Positions 35,544-43,635 of a stretch of DNA of 64,000 nucleotides are shown here, piece after piece. Each line of letters starts with the position of its first letter. The first letter of the stretch is position 1. The position numbers and the translations under genes are program-made. Origin of the DNA: G963667675 sp965249215 (GTDB lineage Bacteria; Chloroflexota; Dehalococcoidia; Lucifugimonadales; UBA3495). The DNA is taken from assembly GCA_965249215.1 (NCBI GenBank), contig CBDFLN010000001.1, positions 1,116,001-1,180,000 on the forward strand, written 5' to 3'. A model generated the notes under the pieces. The model ran no database searches. It had not been told where the DNA came from and worked only from the letters and a program-made list of their open reading frames with translations.

Positions 35544-36803
35544 CTAAGGAACGGAAGCGACCGCCAACTCTCTGGCCCTTGTATGAAACGACAAGGCTAT
35601 TTCATCGATGCGGGGCTTGTTTTTGTAGTAGAACAGGTCGTCGCGAGTCAGCCCGGTGATGTCCAAAGCTAGGTCGAGCATGTGAGGTTGCAGGTGTTTG
35701 TTCAAGTACATCCCAATAACCGCGCCGATCACGGCGCCTCCGATACCCCCAGCGACGTTGCCTATCCCCGGGACTGCGCTTCCGCCTGCTGCTCCACCAC
35801 TACCTCCTACCATCGACAGGACGGTTGTGACCCCCATCCGCGACATTAAGGTCAGCGTCTGCACCACTTGCATTTGATTCTTAGTGGTCCGGTCGGCGGC
35901 TTTGAACTCTTTTTCAGTCTTGAGGACGCTGTAAACGAGACGTGCGCCCGCGATAATTGCCCCGGCGTAAGGAAGGATGTCAATGACATCGTCGGGGATG
36001 TCTATCTCCTTGTTTGCACTAAGGGTATTCAGCCCGTCTGTCGTCCCGTCTATTTCCGAGTAGGGTGTGAGTTCTAGCCCGGCGTTGATATCCTCCTCAA
36101 GTTCGGAGCCGGAGCCGATATCAGTTAACGCTCGACCACCCGAGTCCCTTCCGGACTCGATATATTCTCCATAAATTTCGGTGCTCATGGCATAGTGGTC
36201 GGCATGATCGACGTCCCCGGTCGGGTATTTGTCCATGTGATCCTGAATATCGTTGGGATCATAGGACGTACCTGTTTTGACCTGTATTTTAGTGTGGTTC
36301 CCGCTGGGGTCTGTACCATAAAGGTCCCACCCGGGTTGTTTGAGGTCAGAAGCTAGGTCGACATTCCACCCTCTTTGATTAAACTCTTCTTTGGTCTGGA
36401 TTTCAGCTACTGCGCCCTTCAAGGGGCTCAGGAAAGAATTGTCATAAGTTTCGGGGGCATTGAGTGCATCCTGATGGTGCTCCCATGGCGTCCTAGATTC
36501 TTCGGGAAAGGCCCTCGCATGGGCCAGGAATATCATCTTCTGGACGCCATCATTGACCTCGGTTTCGGACAAGCCATCATCCAAATCAGCGAGTGTATCG
36601 GCGAGCCCGTTGTCTGAGACATGTTGATTATCAAAAACACCCCACATGCCGAAGGAAACAGCGGAAGCAAATTCGGCGGCGTACATGGTCCGGTCTGTGC
36701 TCACCAGGCCGGTGACTATCTCCCGGAAGGACATGCGCTGGCGGGTTTCGCCGCCGGGGAGTCCGCGCAGAGCCGGGAGCAGGTCTGACGATTCCATAGT
36801 CAT
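35544..36803 (-). CDS. unknown protein: PD-(D/E)xK-like nuclease with glycine-rich membrane segment
   Basis: I do not recognise this 419-residue protein as a family. Residues 1-130 are helical and mixed. Residues 130-215 contain a restriction-endonuclease-like core: a helix EIQTKEEFNQRGWNVDL, then QPGWDLYGTDPSGNHTKIQV with D160 and, three residues after I173, K176, the D ... (Q/E)-x-K arrangement of PD-(D/E)xK enzymes with Q174. Residues 324-366 are a long glycine- and alanine-rich hydrophobic stretch (VGGSGGAAGGS and IGGAVIGAVIGMY) of glycine-zipper type, which would insert in a membrane. The start is M1 or M3. It follows the coiled-coil gene by 12 bases and is probably co-transcribed with it. 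GC content is lower than its neighbours. Confidence 0.6.
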   Translation of the reverse strand: MTMESSDLLPALRGLPGGETRQRMSFREIVTGLVSTDRTMYAAEFASAVSFGMWGVFDNQHVSDNGLADTLADLDDGLSETEVNDGVQKMIFLAHARAFPEESRTPWEHHQDALNAPETYDNSFLSPLKGAVAEIQTKEEFNQRGWNVDLASDLKQPGWDLYGTDPSGNHTKIQVKTGTSYDPNDIQDHMDKYPTGDVDHADHYAMSTEIYGEYIESGRDSGGRALTDIGSGSELEEDINAGLELTPYSEIDGTTDGLNTLSANKEIDIPDDVIDILPYAGAIIAGARLVYSVLKTEKEFKAADRTTKNQMQVVQTLTLMSRMGVTTVLSMVGGSGGAAGGSAVPGIGNVAGGIGGAVIGAVIGMYLNKHLQPHMLDLALDITGLTRDDLFYYKNKPRIDEIALSFHTRARELAVASVP

Positions 36804-36815
36804 GGCATCTTCCTA

Positions 36816-37871
36816 TCAGGTGAGGACCGCGACGATTATCGCAACGATGGCGATTGCGCCGGACCCGGAGGCTATCCCAATGACCACGCTCCGTGTTTTA
36901 CGCGATTCCTCCCGTACGGCAGTCAATGCCTGGTCTATGCCGGATTGGGCCTGCTCGCTCAATTCACCCTTGTGAGTAGTAAGAGCCGCTCGCAGCTGCT
37001 CAGTTGTCTGGGTCAGAGAAGTTTGCGCTTGTTCGCTGAGTTCGGTTTTGGAGGCAGTCAGCGCCATTTGAACGGCGTCCAACGCTTTTTGAAGGGTGGC
37101 TTGGGCTTGCTTGTTCAACCCGGACGCGTGGGTCGCTAGTGCCGCTTTCAGTTGCTCCAAGGCTTGGGTGAGGGAGGTCTTCGTTTGCTCGCGGAGTTCC
37201 GTTTTCGCGGCGTCCAAGGCTGCCTCGTACTGTTGTCTTTGTTCCTCCCGCGCCCCGGCAAGAGCCTGGCTGATAGCGTTGCCCGCTACTTCCGGCAGGT
37301 TGTCGTGCTCTCCAATGTGCTTGGTGAGCAATTCGCTCTGGCGAATAACACGGGGGATTAGCTCCTGGTTTATCTTGTCCTGTTCTTCCCAGAGCTTGAC
37401 TCGCTCTCCGATGCTACGTTCTTCTCTGGTCAGGGTTGTTGGAGTAGCAGGACTCGAGTTGCGCCCTAGCTTATCCACCGTCTCGCCGGTTCCTTCACCG
37501 TTTGCTTGCGACAGTTTTGATATGCGGTTTCTACGCACTCGGTATATATGCCTCCGAAGTTCGCGGACAATGGCATCGTTTCCCATTTTGTACCGAATTT
37601 CCTCAGGTTGGCCGTTTTCGTTTGTGGAGGAGACAATCAGTGTTCTATCTTCTCGGCTGGTCTGGTACTCTTCGTACGGGAAGAATCCTACAACCCCCTC
37701 TGATTTGTCGCCTACGATGACCGCTAGGTTGGTCAAGGCGATGACTTTGGATCCCCAATGGAACCCCGACTGGAAGAGTATGCGCTCTCCTTCCATGACC
37801 CTATCCTGAATAGACGCCAGCGCTTCAGAATTGACCTCTTCATCTCCCAGCGTGGTGGCCTGACGGGCCAT
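36816..37871 (-). CDS. unknown tail-anchored protein: PH-like domain, coiled-coil repeats, C-terminal membrane helix
   Basis: I do not recognise this 351-residue protein as a family. Residues 26-112 look like a bacterial PH-like domain (ERILFQSGFHWGSKVIALTN). After a polar linker and a helical part (150-215), residues 215-325 contain four related units of about 26 residues (KTELREQTKTSLTQALEQL, ASGLNKQAQATLQKALDAV, KTELSEQAQTSLTQTTEQL, KGELSEQAQSGIDQALTAV), a regular helical bundle or coiled coil. Residues 328-350 are one hydrophobic helix and the protein ends there, so it is tail-anchored with the rest in the cytoplasm. It precedes the nuclease-like gene in a two-gene operon. Confidence 0.62.
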   Translation of the reverse strand: MARQATTLGDEEVNSEALASIQDRVMEGERILFQSGFHWGSKVIALTNLAVIVGDKSEGVVGFFPYEEYQTSREDRTLIVSSTNENGQPEEIRYKMGNDAIVRELRRHIYRVRRNRISKLSQANGEGTGETVDKLGRNSSPATPTTLTREERSIGERVKLWEEQDKINQELIPRVIRQSELLTKHIGEHDNLPEVAGNAISQALAGAREEQRQQYEAALDAAKTELREQTKTSLTQALEQLKAALATHASGLNKQAQATLQKALDAVQMALTASKTELSEQAQTSLTQTTEQLRAALTTHKGELSEQAQSGIDQALTAVREESRKTRSVVIGIASGSGAIAIVAIIVAVLT

Positions 37872-37957
37872 GCCAGTTCCTCCTTCACTTCACCTTCGTC
37901 GTTCCGGTTGGTCTAGCAGTTGGCGATTATATGTTCACTAGTCGGCCAGGGCAATTG

Positions 37958-38012
37958 CATTCCGGCGAACCCGCTTGCCCTCGACACTCACGAGCAAGCC
38001 TGCGCGGGAATG
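37958..38012. repeat. imperfect REP-like hairpin
   Basis: CATTCC (37958-37963) pairs with GGAATG (38007-38012), and inner arms GCTTGC ... GCAAGC and CTCG ... CGAG stack within. It belongs to the CATTCCGG ... CCGGAATG style of dispersed palindrome and lies in the spacer 5' of the coiled-coil gene. Confidence 0.6.
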
Positions 38013-38200
38013 GTTCCCTTCCCCGCCACCTACTGACACTTGCCCCTTTCCAACCCCCGATGTCATCCCCTACCATGGAATACCTCAGCCCCCATCCGGG
38101 ACGGGCGCCAATTCCCGCCCGCCAACACCCTCCCAAACGGGAGGAATTGAGAGCAAATAAGAGGCAAACTAAAATTTCCAGCTAGGGGTGAATCTTACCA

Positions 38201-38551
38201 ATGAACCAGATTAGGTCTCGCATCAACGCTCTCCGCCGCAAAATGGCCCTCGAAATATCCGTCGTCCGCCTTCGGCCCTTGGCCGACGACTTTTGCCTCC
38301 AATGGTCCGTCGCCGTCTCCGACCGCAAGCCTCCCCCCGACGACCATACCTTCATCCGCCGGGTGGTCGACGCCAGATTCCGCCTCCCCACTTTCATGGC
38401 CGCCCACAGATACCTGACGCGGTGCCTCGCCGAAAACGTCGTTCCCGGCGTCGAGCATCTCCTGGGTGCCCTGCTCCCCTGGGCCGCCGTCCGCGGCCTT
38501 GTTGTTCTTTCCGACGATCCCCCACCCATGCCAAGCCACCAAAGCGCTTAA
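38201..38551 (+). CDS. small hypothetical protein
   Basis: A 116-residue protein of unknown family. The ATG at 38201 follows AGGGGTGA by 11 bases. It is basic at the start (MNQIRSRINALRRKMALE) and has hydrophobic segments near VARRYLT and VEHLLGALLPWAAVRGLVVL, ending in a proline-rich tail. No motif suggests an enzyme. It sits alone in a spacer region between the two-gene module and lysA. Confidence 0.45.
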   Translation: MNQIRSRINALRRKMALEISVVRLRPLADDFCLQWSVAVSDRKPPPDDHTFIRRVVDARFRLPTFMAAHRYLTRCLAENVVPGVEHLLGALLPWAAVRGLVVLSDDPPPMPSHQSA

Positions 38552-38609
38552 AGCGTGCAATACCGCAGATTGCACCAGTCAATACGGAATGACCCGAACA
38601 TCCAAAATC

Positions 38610-38630
38610 CCCTCTCCCCGTGGGAGAGGG
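38610..38630. repeat. short 9-bp-stem hairpin, REP-like
   Basis: CCCTCTCCC (38610-38618) pairs perfectly with GGGAGAGGG (38622-38630) across the three-base loop CGT. A TTAGGGTGAGGGG extension follows. This text is a widespread repetitive palindrome in environmental genomes; no gene was seen in the surrounding spacer (38552-38856). Confidence 0.65.
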
Positions 38631-38856
38631 TTAGGGTGAGGGGCCGCCACCGGCCAACCAGCCCCTGTCCCCCTATCAATCCGGCCGCTTTTGATCGTTC
38701 GGCTACGTCTACGAATTACCAGACAGATACAGGAATGACAGGCGGGTTGGGTCAGTGCCGGTGCAGGTTGGGGCATGGAAAGGCCTCGGCTTGCGCGAAC
38801 CGTCCCCGCAGCCCTATGATTCCCACAGTCCACAAGGAGAACAAAGAGAGAACAAA

Positions 38857-40164
38857 ATGTTTCCCCACTCAGTGTTTCCGGATACAGCCCACGTTAACTC
38901 CCAGGGGCAGCTGGTTATTGGCGGGTGCAACACCCTGGAACTCGCCTCCGAGTACGGCACCCCGGTTTACGTCCTGGACGAAGCGACCTTGCGAGACCGC
39001 TGCCGCAGCTTCACCAGGGAGTTTCAAAAACTCCATCCTTCCAGCCGGGTGAGCTACGCCTGCAAGGCCTACGTCAACCCCGCCCTTGCCAGGATATTCG
39101 ACGAGGAGGGGCTGGGCCTCGACGTGGTTTCCGGGGGCGAGTTGGCCGTGGCCATCAACGTCGGCTTTCCCTTGGACCGGGTCTACTTCCACGGCAACAA
39201 CAAATCGGCCGAGGAGCTGACGACGGCCCTGCAGGAAAATATTGGCTACGTGGTGGTGGACAGCTTCCACGAGTTAGAGCAGCTGGACCGGCTGGCGGCG
39301 GACGCCGGTAAGACGCAGGACGTTCTGGTCCGGGTCTCGCCGGGGGTAGACCCCCATTCTCACGCCTACACCACCACCGGCACCCTGGACTCCAAGTTCG
39401 GGTTTTCCATCCAGACTGGCCACGCCGCCGAAGCCGTGCGCCGCGCCCTGGCCTCTTCCAGCCTGCGGCTCAGGGGCATCCATTTCCACCTGGGGTCTCC
39501 CATCTTCGAGCTGGAGCCCTACCGGGTCGCCACCGAGTTGGTGTTGCGGTTCGCCGCCGGCTTTCGAGAGGAAGGTCTGGACCTCCGGGAGTTCAGCCCG
39601 GGCGGAGGCTTTGCCATAGCCTACACCAGGGACCAGAGACCGCCGTCCGTCGCCGAGTACGCCGAAACCATCGTCAGCGCCATGACGTCCACCTGCGAAG
39701 AGCTGGGTATGGAGCTGCCCAGGCTGCATATCGAACCGGGGCGCTCCATCATCGGCCCCGCCGGTGTCGCCCTGTACAGCGTTGGAGCCATCAAGGACAT
39801 ACCGGGGGTGCGCAAATACGTCAGCGTCGACGGCGGCATGGGCGACAACATCAGGCCCGCCCTTTACCAGGCGTCCTATGAGGTAGTGGCGGCAGGCAAG
39901 GCCGACCGGGAACCCGTGGACGCGGTGACCATAGCCGGCAAGTTTTGCGAGTCGGGAGATATTCTGGCCACCGACGTAATGCTTCCCGATATAACTGCGG
40001 GAGACCTTCTGGCCATACCGGCCGCCGGGGCCTACAGCCCGGCCATGGCCAGCAACTACAACCTCAACCCCAGGCCGCCCATGGTCCTGGTCAACGACGG
40101 CCAAAGCCGCCTGATCCGCCGCCGGGAAACCTACCAGGACTTAATGAGCATGGACGTCGGGTGA
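38857..40164 (+). CDS. lysA: diaminopimelate decarboxylase
   Basis: Pyridoxal-phosphate enzyme of lysine synthesis, converting meso-diaminopimelate to lysine. SYACKAYVNPALARI near residue 65 holds the PLP-binding lysine. The phosphate-binding glycines and the HxGS-type segment (HFHLGSPIFELE) follow, with EPGRSIIGPAG near 290 and KFCESGDILATD near 360 carrying the active-site cysteine and acidic residues. The ATG at 38857 follows AAAGAGAG; the open frame upstream is basic and unrelated. The length of 435 residues is normal. Confidence 0.95.
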   Translation: MFPHSVFPDTAHVNSQGQLVIGGCNTLELASEYGTPVYVLDEATLRDRCRSFTREFQKLHPSSRVSYACKAYVNPALARIFDEEGLGLDVVSGGELAVAINVGFPLDRVYFHGNNKSAEELTTALQENIGYVVVDSFHELEQLDRLAADAGKTQDVLVRVSPGVDPHSHAYTTTGTLDSKFGFSIQTGHAAEAVRRALASSSLRLRGIHFHLGSPIFELEPYRVATELVLRFAAGFREEGLDLREFSPGGGFAIAYTRDQRPPSVAEYAETIVSAMTSTCEELGMELPRLHIEPGRSIIGPAGVALYSVGAIKDIPGVRKYVSVDGGMGDNIRPALYQASYEVVAAGKADREPVDAVTIAGKFCESGDILATDVMLPDITAGDLLAIPAAGAYSPAMASNYNLNPRPPMVLVNDGQSRLIRRRETYQDLMSMDVG

Positions 40165-40219
40165 GACCCGGAACGGGAGCCGTGACTCGTTGTCCAGCGG
40201 CGCACAGAGGTGGAGAATT

Positions 40220-40405
40220 ATGGATTCAGCAAAGGAAAAAATGGCTAAAATTGTTCAAGAGCAACCCGATGATAGCTCTTTCGATGAAATTCTCCGCGAA
40301 CTGGCGTTTGCTCGCATGATTGAGCGGGGATTGGCCGACTCTCAGGCGGACCACACTATCAGCGACGAGGATATGACCCATAGAATCAAAACATGGGCCA
40401 AATAA
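40220..40405 (+). CDS. small antitoxin-like protein
   Basis: A 61-residue acidic protein (KEKMAKIVQEQPDDSSFDEI and RELAFARMIERGLADSQADH) from ATG 40220 with an AGGTGGAG ribosome site. The ISDEDMTHRIKTW end is a pattern I associate with short antitoxin-like ORFs that occur beside DUF433 genes. It runs into the DUF433 gene, whose ATG at 40393 or 40408 lies within or just after it. No toxin is encoded nearby. Confidence 0.5.
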   Translation: MDSAKEKMAKIVQEQPDDSSFDEILRELAFARMIERGLADSQADHTISDEDMTHRIKTWAK

Positions 40406-40407
40406 AC

Positions 40408-40629
40408 ATGGACTATCAACAAAGAATTACGATTGAACCAGAGAAACGGGGCGGCAAACCCTGTATCAGAGGGTTGCGCATCACTGTGTATGACGTGCTG
40501 GAAAATCTGGCATCGGGCATGTCGGAAGACCAGATCCTAGTCGACTTCCCGGACCTGGAGCGTGAGGATATTCATGCCTGCCTTGCATTTGCCGCTGACC
40601 GGGAACGCAGACTTACAACAATAGGCTGA
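40408..40629 (+). CDS. DUF433 protein (antitoxin-like HTH)
   Basis: A 73-residue protein with the DUF433 signature ITIEPEKRGGKPCIRGLRIT and the continuation VYDVLENLASGMSEDQILVD with LEREDIHACLAFAADRERR. DUF433 proteins have a helix-turn-helix and are often partnered with PIN-like DUF5615 toxins. The start could be 40393 or 40408; the second begins MDYQQRI, closest to the family start. The upstream partner is antitoxin-like and no PIN gene follows; holB begins 23 bases later. Confidence 0.88.
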   Translation: MDYQQRITIEPEKRGGKPCIRGLRITVYDVLENLASGMSEDQILVDFPDLEREDIHACLAFAADRERRLTTIG

Positions 40630-40652
40630 ATGGCGGCTGCTGAAAGCTGACT

Positions 40653-41675
40653 ATGTGGCAGGTATACGGGCAGGACCACGTTCTACGCCAACTGGAAGCC
40701 GGCTTAAGGCAAGGGCGCCAAGCCCACGCCTACCTGCTGTCCGGCCCTCCCCACGTGGGTAAGATGACCCTGGCCCTCAACTTTGCCCAGAGCGTCAATT
40801 GCCTGAATGGCCCCGGCGCGCCCTGCGGCGAATGTGTCCAGTGCACCCGAATCTCCATGGGCCAACATGCCGACGTGCAAGTTGTTGGTCTAACCCGGGG
40901 AGAGCCGGGAAGCCCCACCCGGACTGTCATCGGCATCGCCGACGTCAAAGAGGTCTTGCGCCGGGTCCATCTGAAACCCTTCGAAGGGGCCACCAACGTC
41001 ATTATTTTCGACTCAGCGGAACTGATGAGCGAAGAGGCGGCCAATGCCATCCTCAAGACTTTGGAGGAGCCGCCCCCGCAGGTCTTGATTCTGCTCTTGA
41101 CCGCCGACGAAGAGGCCATATTGCCGACAATACGTTCTCGGTGCCGCCGGTTGTCCCTGCTGCCCCTGGCCAAGGACCAATTGACCGACGTTCTGACAAC
41201 CAAACACCAGGCGACCCCCGAAGAAGCCGAATTGGTATCCCGGCTGTCCAGAGGGTGCCTGGGCTGGGCGGTTGGCGTCCTGGACCCAGGCAGCGCCGGC
41301 CTGGAGGAACGGGACGATAGGCTGGACAAGCTGATGGAGACGTGCCGGTCCGGCCTCGACGGCCGCTTCAACTACGCCGGCGAACTGGCCGGCTTGTTCT
41401 ACAAAGACCGGGAACTTGTCCGCCAGTGGCTTTACCTTTGGCTTCGCTGGTGGCGAGACTTGCTGTTGATTAAAGAGGGTGGCGAGGCCTATATCCACAA
41501 CACCGACCGAGAGACCGAACTGCGCCTTCAGGCCGCCCAGCTGGACACCGCCGAAATCCTGGCCTTCGTCAGGAAGTTGCTGGAGACATTGGAGTCCCTG
41601 GACCGCAATGCCAGCGCCAGGCTCGCCTTGGAGGTGCTAATGTTGGACCTGCCGGCGGCCGCCGCCTCGGCCTAG
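40653..41675 (+). CDS. holB: DNA polymerase III subunit delta' (clamp loader)
   Basis: Clamp-loader subunit that opens and loads the beta clamp. Walker A is present but altered (GPPHVGKMT near 31), as in delta' proteins. The zinc module CLNGPGAPCGECVQC lies near 50, and ANAILKTLEEPPPQVLILLL near 130 is the Walker B-like region. At 340 residues the length is normal. It follows the DUF433 gene closely. Its partner holA lies near 62 kb. Confidence 0.92.
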   Translation: MWQVYGQDHVLRQLEAGLRQGRQAHAYLLSGPPHVGKMTLALNFAQSVNCLNGPGAPCGECVQCTRISMGQHADVQVVGLTRGEPGSPTRTVIGIADVKEVLRRVHLKPFEGATNVIIFDSAELMSEEAANAILKTLEEPPPQVLILLLTADEEAILPTIRSRCRRLSLLPLAKDQLTDVLTTKHQATPEEAELVSRLSRGCLGWAVGVLDPGSAGLEERDDRLDKLMETCRSGLDGRFNYAGELAGLFYKDRELVRQWLYLWLRWWRDLLLIKEGGEAYIHNTDRETELRLQAAQLDTAEILAFVRKLLETLESLDRNASARLALEVLMLDLPAAAASA

Positions 41676-41762
41676 CCTACTGGACGCACAGAGTAGCTGC
41701 CCTGCGTGCCCGTCAAACGTTCCAAGAGAAGAGAAGGGGCGCAGCGGGCTGGGCTTGGCGGC

Positions 41763-42371
41763 TTACTGTCGCACTGTCCAGGGAATATAGGGCTGCCACT
41801 CCTCCAAAATCGAACGGTTCTGCAGGATCTGGTAGGGGTTGGGGGCCGGGGGCCGGGGCTCCTTGCCCAACCTCATGTTGGCTTCCACTGGAGTGCGGCC
41901 CGCCTTCCGCAGATTGCATTTGGCGCAGGCGGCCACCACGTTGGTCCAGGAATGTGTGCCGTTTTGCCTCCTTGGAATCACGTGGTCTAAAGTCAAGTCC
42001 GGCGCCTTGTTGTTGCAGTATTGGCAGGTATACCGGTCTCGCAGGAACACCTCTTTCTTGGAAAGCTTGCGGGGTAAGAAGGGCCGTTTCACCAGGTAAG
42101 CCAGCCGGATTATGGAGGGAGCGTCGATTACTGCGCTTGGCGTGCGAAGCTGGTCCCGGTGATTCTCCAGGTGCTCGGCTTTGCCCTTCACCAGAAGGAC
42201 AATGGCGCGGCGCACTGTGCAAATGTTGATGGGCACGTAGTCAAGGTTGAGGACCAGCACCGGCGCCTGGGTGGTCCCCGCCGGCGAGGCCGCAGCGCCG
42301 TCTCCATCCACGGGAGCGGTCGGCTCTCGCGACTTGGGTGGGCCTACTTTGACGCGGCCGACGGCTGGCAC
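41763..42371 (-). CDS. HNH endonuclease domain protein
   Basis: A 202-residue HNH nuclease. DRYTCQYCNNKAPDLTLDHV carries the first pair of metal cysteines and the catalytic histidine, and WTNVVAACAKCNLRKAGRTP the second cysteine pair and the final asparagine. A strand VLVLNLDYVPINICTVRRAI lies earlier, a typical prefix of this stand-alone family. The N-terminal 35 residues are low-complexity, so the real start may be later. It is a common gene of unknown role, and restriction or DNA-repair functions are possible. Confidence 0.85.
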   Translation of the reverse strand: MPAVGRVKVGPPKSREPTAPVDGDGAAASPAGTTQAPVLVLNLDYVPINICTVRRAIVLLVKGKAEHLENHRDQLRTPSAVIDAPSIIRLAYLVKRPFLPRKLSKKEVFLRDRYTCQYCNNKAPDLTLDHVIPRRQNGTHSWTNVVAACAKCNLRKAGRTPVEANMRLGKEPRPPAPNPYQILQNRSILEEWQPYIPWTVRQ

Positions 42372-42456
42372 CGATTCCTCATTACGTCACGTAGCTGCGG
42401 TTACGCCAAAGGCGCATCCCGTATATCGGCGGATATTATACCAGTCGCCCCGGGAT

Positions 42457-43407
42457 TCAGTCCGGGTCCGGCTCATCCGGGGCGTTCCTTAGAATGTCTT
42501 CCAGGGCTCTATCCAGGGCGGGGTCCAATTCGGCTAATTCCTCGAATGATTCGTAATTGTAGTCGGACCTGACCCGGTCGATGATTTCTTTGGCGCCGGG
42601 GTTCGAGGCCGCAAGTTTGTCCAAGGCCTGCTGTAGCTCACTGGATTCCCGGTCCCCCAGGGTAATCAGTTCGCTCAGGTCGATGTCCAGCTTGAACATG
42701 GCCTTGATCCTCCGCAGGATGTCGTAGTAGGACCGATGGTCCTTGCTGATGCCCAGCGGATCGCTGTTGCGGGTCAGGAGCGGGTACAGCGGCGCCATCG
42801 CGCCCAGCCGGAAGATGTCGATCTCCGGGCAATGATAGTGGGCCATGGTGACCAGCGCCATGCCGATGGTCGGGCCGGTCCTGGACTGGCTGCCGTAGTT
42901 GGAAAACCTTAGACCGAACTTCTCCAGCCTTTCTCTCATGCGGGGGTGGCTGTAAATGCAACTGACGCTGCGCTCCATGTCGGGAGGCGCCGCTCCGTTA
43001 TAGCCCTCCACCGCCACTGTTTCCGCAACTCCCAGTTCCTTGGCCCCTTGGAAGAAGGCGTCGCCGTAGATGTCTATGCGTGACCAGGGTTCCTCTCCCA
43101 AGAAAACGATCAGGCCGTTGCCCGCATCGTAAAAGTAGTTCTCCCGGCGCATCCGGCCTGCGGGCAGGCCATCTTGGTATTCCACCTTAGGACGGTATAC
43201 GTCGTGGGTCCCGGGCATCTGGAACGGGTAGCACATCTTCAAGACTTCCGGGCCTAACTCCCCGATGCGCTTGGCGCCGGTCTGATCGATCAAGTACCGG
43301 GGCAACCCGCTGGAAACCTCGCCGCCGTCCGACCACTGCCGTCGCCATCCGGCGATCATGTACTGGGCCTCGGGCTTCTCTTGGAAAGTGACTAGCCGGT
43401 CACTCAT
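42457..43407 (-). CDS. PAC2-family protein
   Basis: A 316-residue protein of the PAC2 (proteasome assembly chaperone 2) family. YMIAGWRRQWSDGG and SGLPRYLIDQ are at the start, VYRPKVEYQ and IVFLGEEPW in the middle, and VAVEGYNGAAPPDMERSVS near 140 with SRTGPTIGMALVTMAHYHCP; all fit this fold. Bacterial PAC2 proteins with no proteasome often lie beside proteins for archaeal-type or amino-acid metabolism; function here is unknown. A helical C-terminal extension follows (about 230-316). It is divergent from serA, with a perfect palindrome between. Confidence 0.8.
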   Translation of the reverse strand: MSDRLVTFQEKPEAQYMIAGWRRQWSDGGEVSSGLPRYLIDQTGAKRIGELGPEVLKMCYPFQMPGTHDVYRPKVEYQDGLPAGRMRRENYFYDAGNGLIVFLGEEPWSRIDIYGDAFFQGAKELGVAETVAVEGYNGAAPPDMERSVSCIYSHPRMRERLEKFGLRFSNYGSQSRTGPTIGMALVTMAHYHCPEIDIFRLGAMAPLYPLLTRNSDPLGISKDHRSYYDILRRIKAMFKLDIDLSELITLGDRESSELQQALDKLAASNPGAKEIIDRVRSDYNYESFEELAELDPALDRALEDILRNAPDEPDPD

Positions 43408-43548
43408 CTGGCATTACTCCGTTGCTTGTGAAACCTGCTCGGTCCGGTTGTAATGACTCCAGCAGGCGCTGGAGCAGCAGGATCTCAGGCCCTATTTTGA
43501 CAGACGGTGCGGCCTCTGGCAAACGGCCCTCCGGTGGCTGTCGGCCCT

Positions 43549-43576
43549 GGGCCGGGCCCGGCGCCGGGCCCGGCCC
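43549..43576. promoter_or_regulatory. 28-bp perfect palindrome overlapping the serA promoter -35 region
   Basis: The arms GGGCCGGGCCCGGC and GCCGGGCCCGGCCC are exact reverse complements, with the centre at the middle of GGCGCC. It lies 60 bases before the serA start. An extended -10 element, TGGTATAGT (43592-43600), follows, so the palindrome covers the position of a -35 hexamer. It is also upstream of the divergent PAC2 gene (start 43407). It may be an operator, or it may form a hairpin in a readthrough transcript. Confidence 0.7.
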
Positions 43577-43591
43577 GCTGGACTCCCCTTG

Positions 43592-43600
43592 TGGTATAGT
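43592..43600 (+). promoter_or_regulatory. extended -10 promoter element for serA
   Basis: TGGTATAGT fits the extended -10 form TG-N-TATAAT with one mismatch. No good -35 is visible because the palindrome fills that position. The serA start lies 36 bases downstream. Confidence 0.5.
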
Positions 43601-43635
43601 CAGATGGAAATCGTAAACCTGTAGGATCGGAGAAT

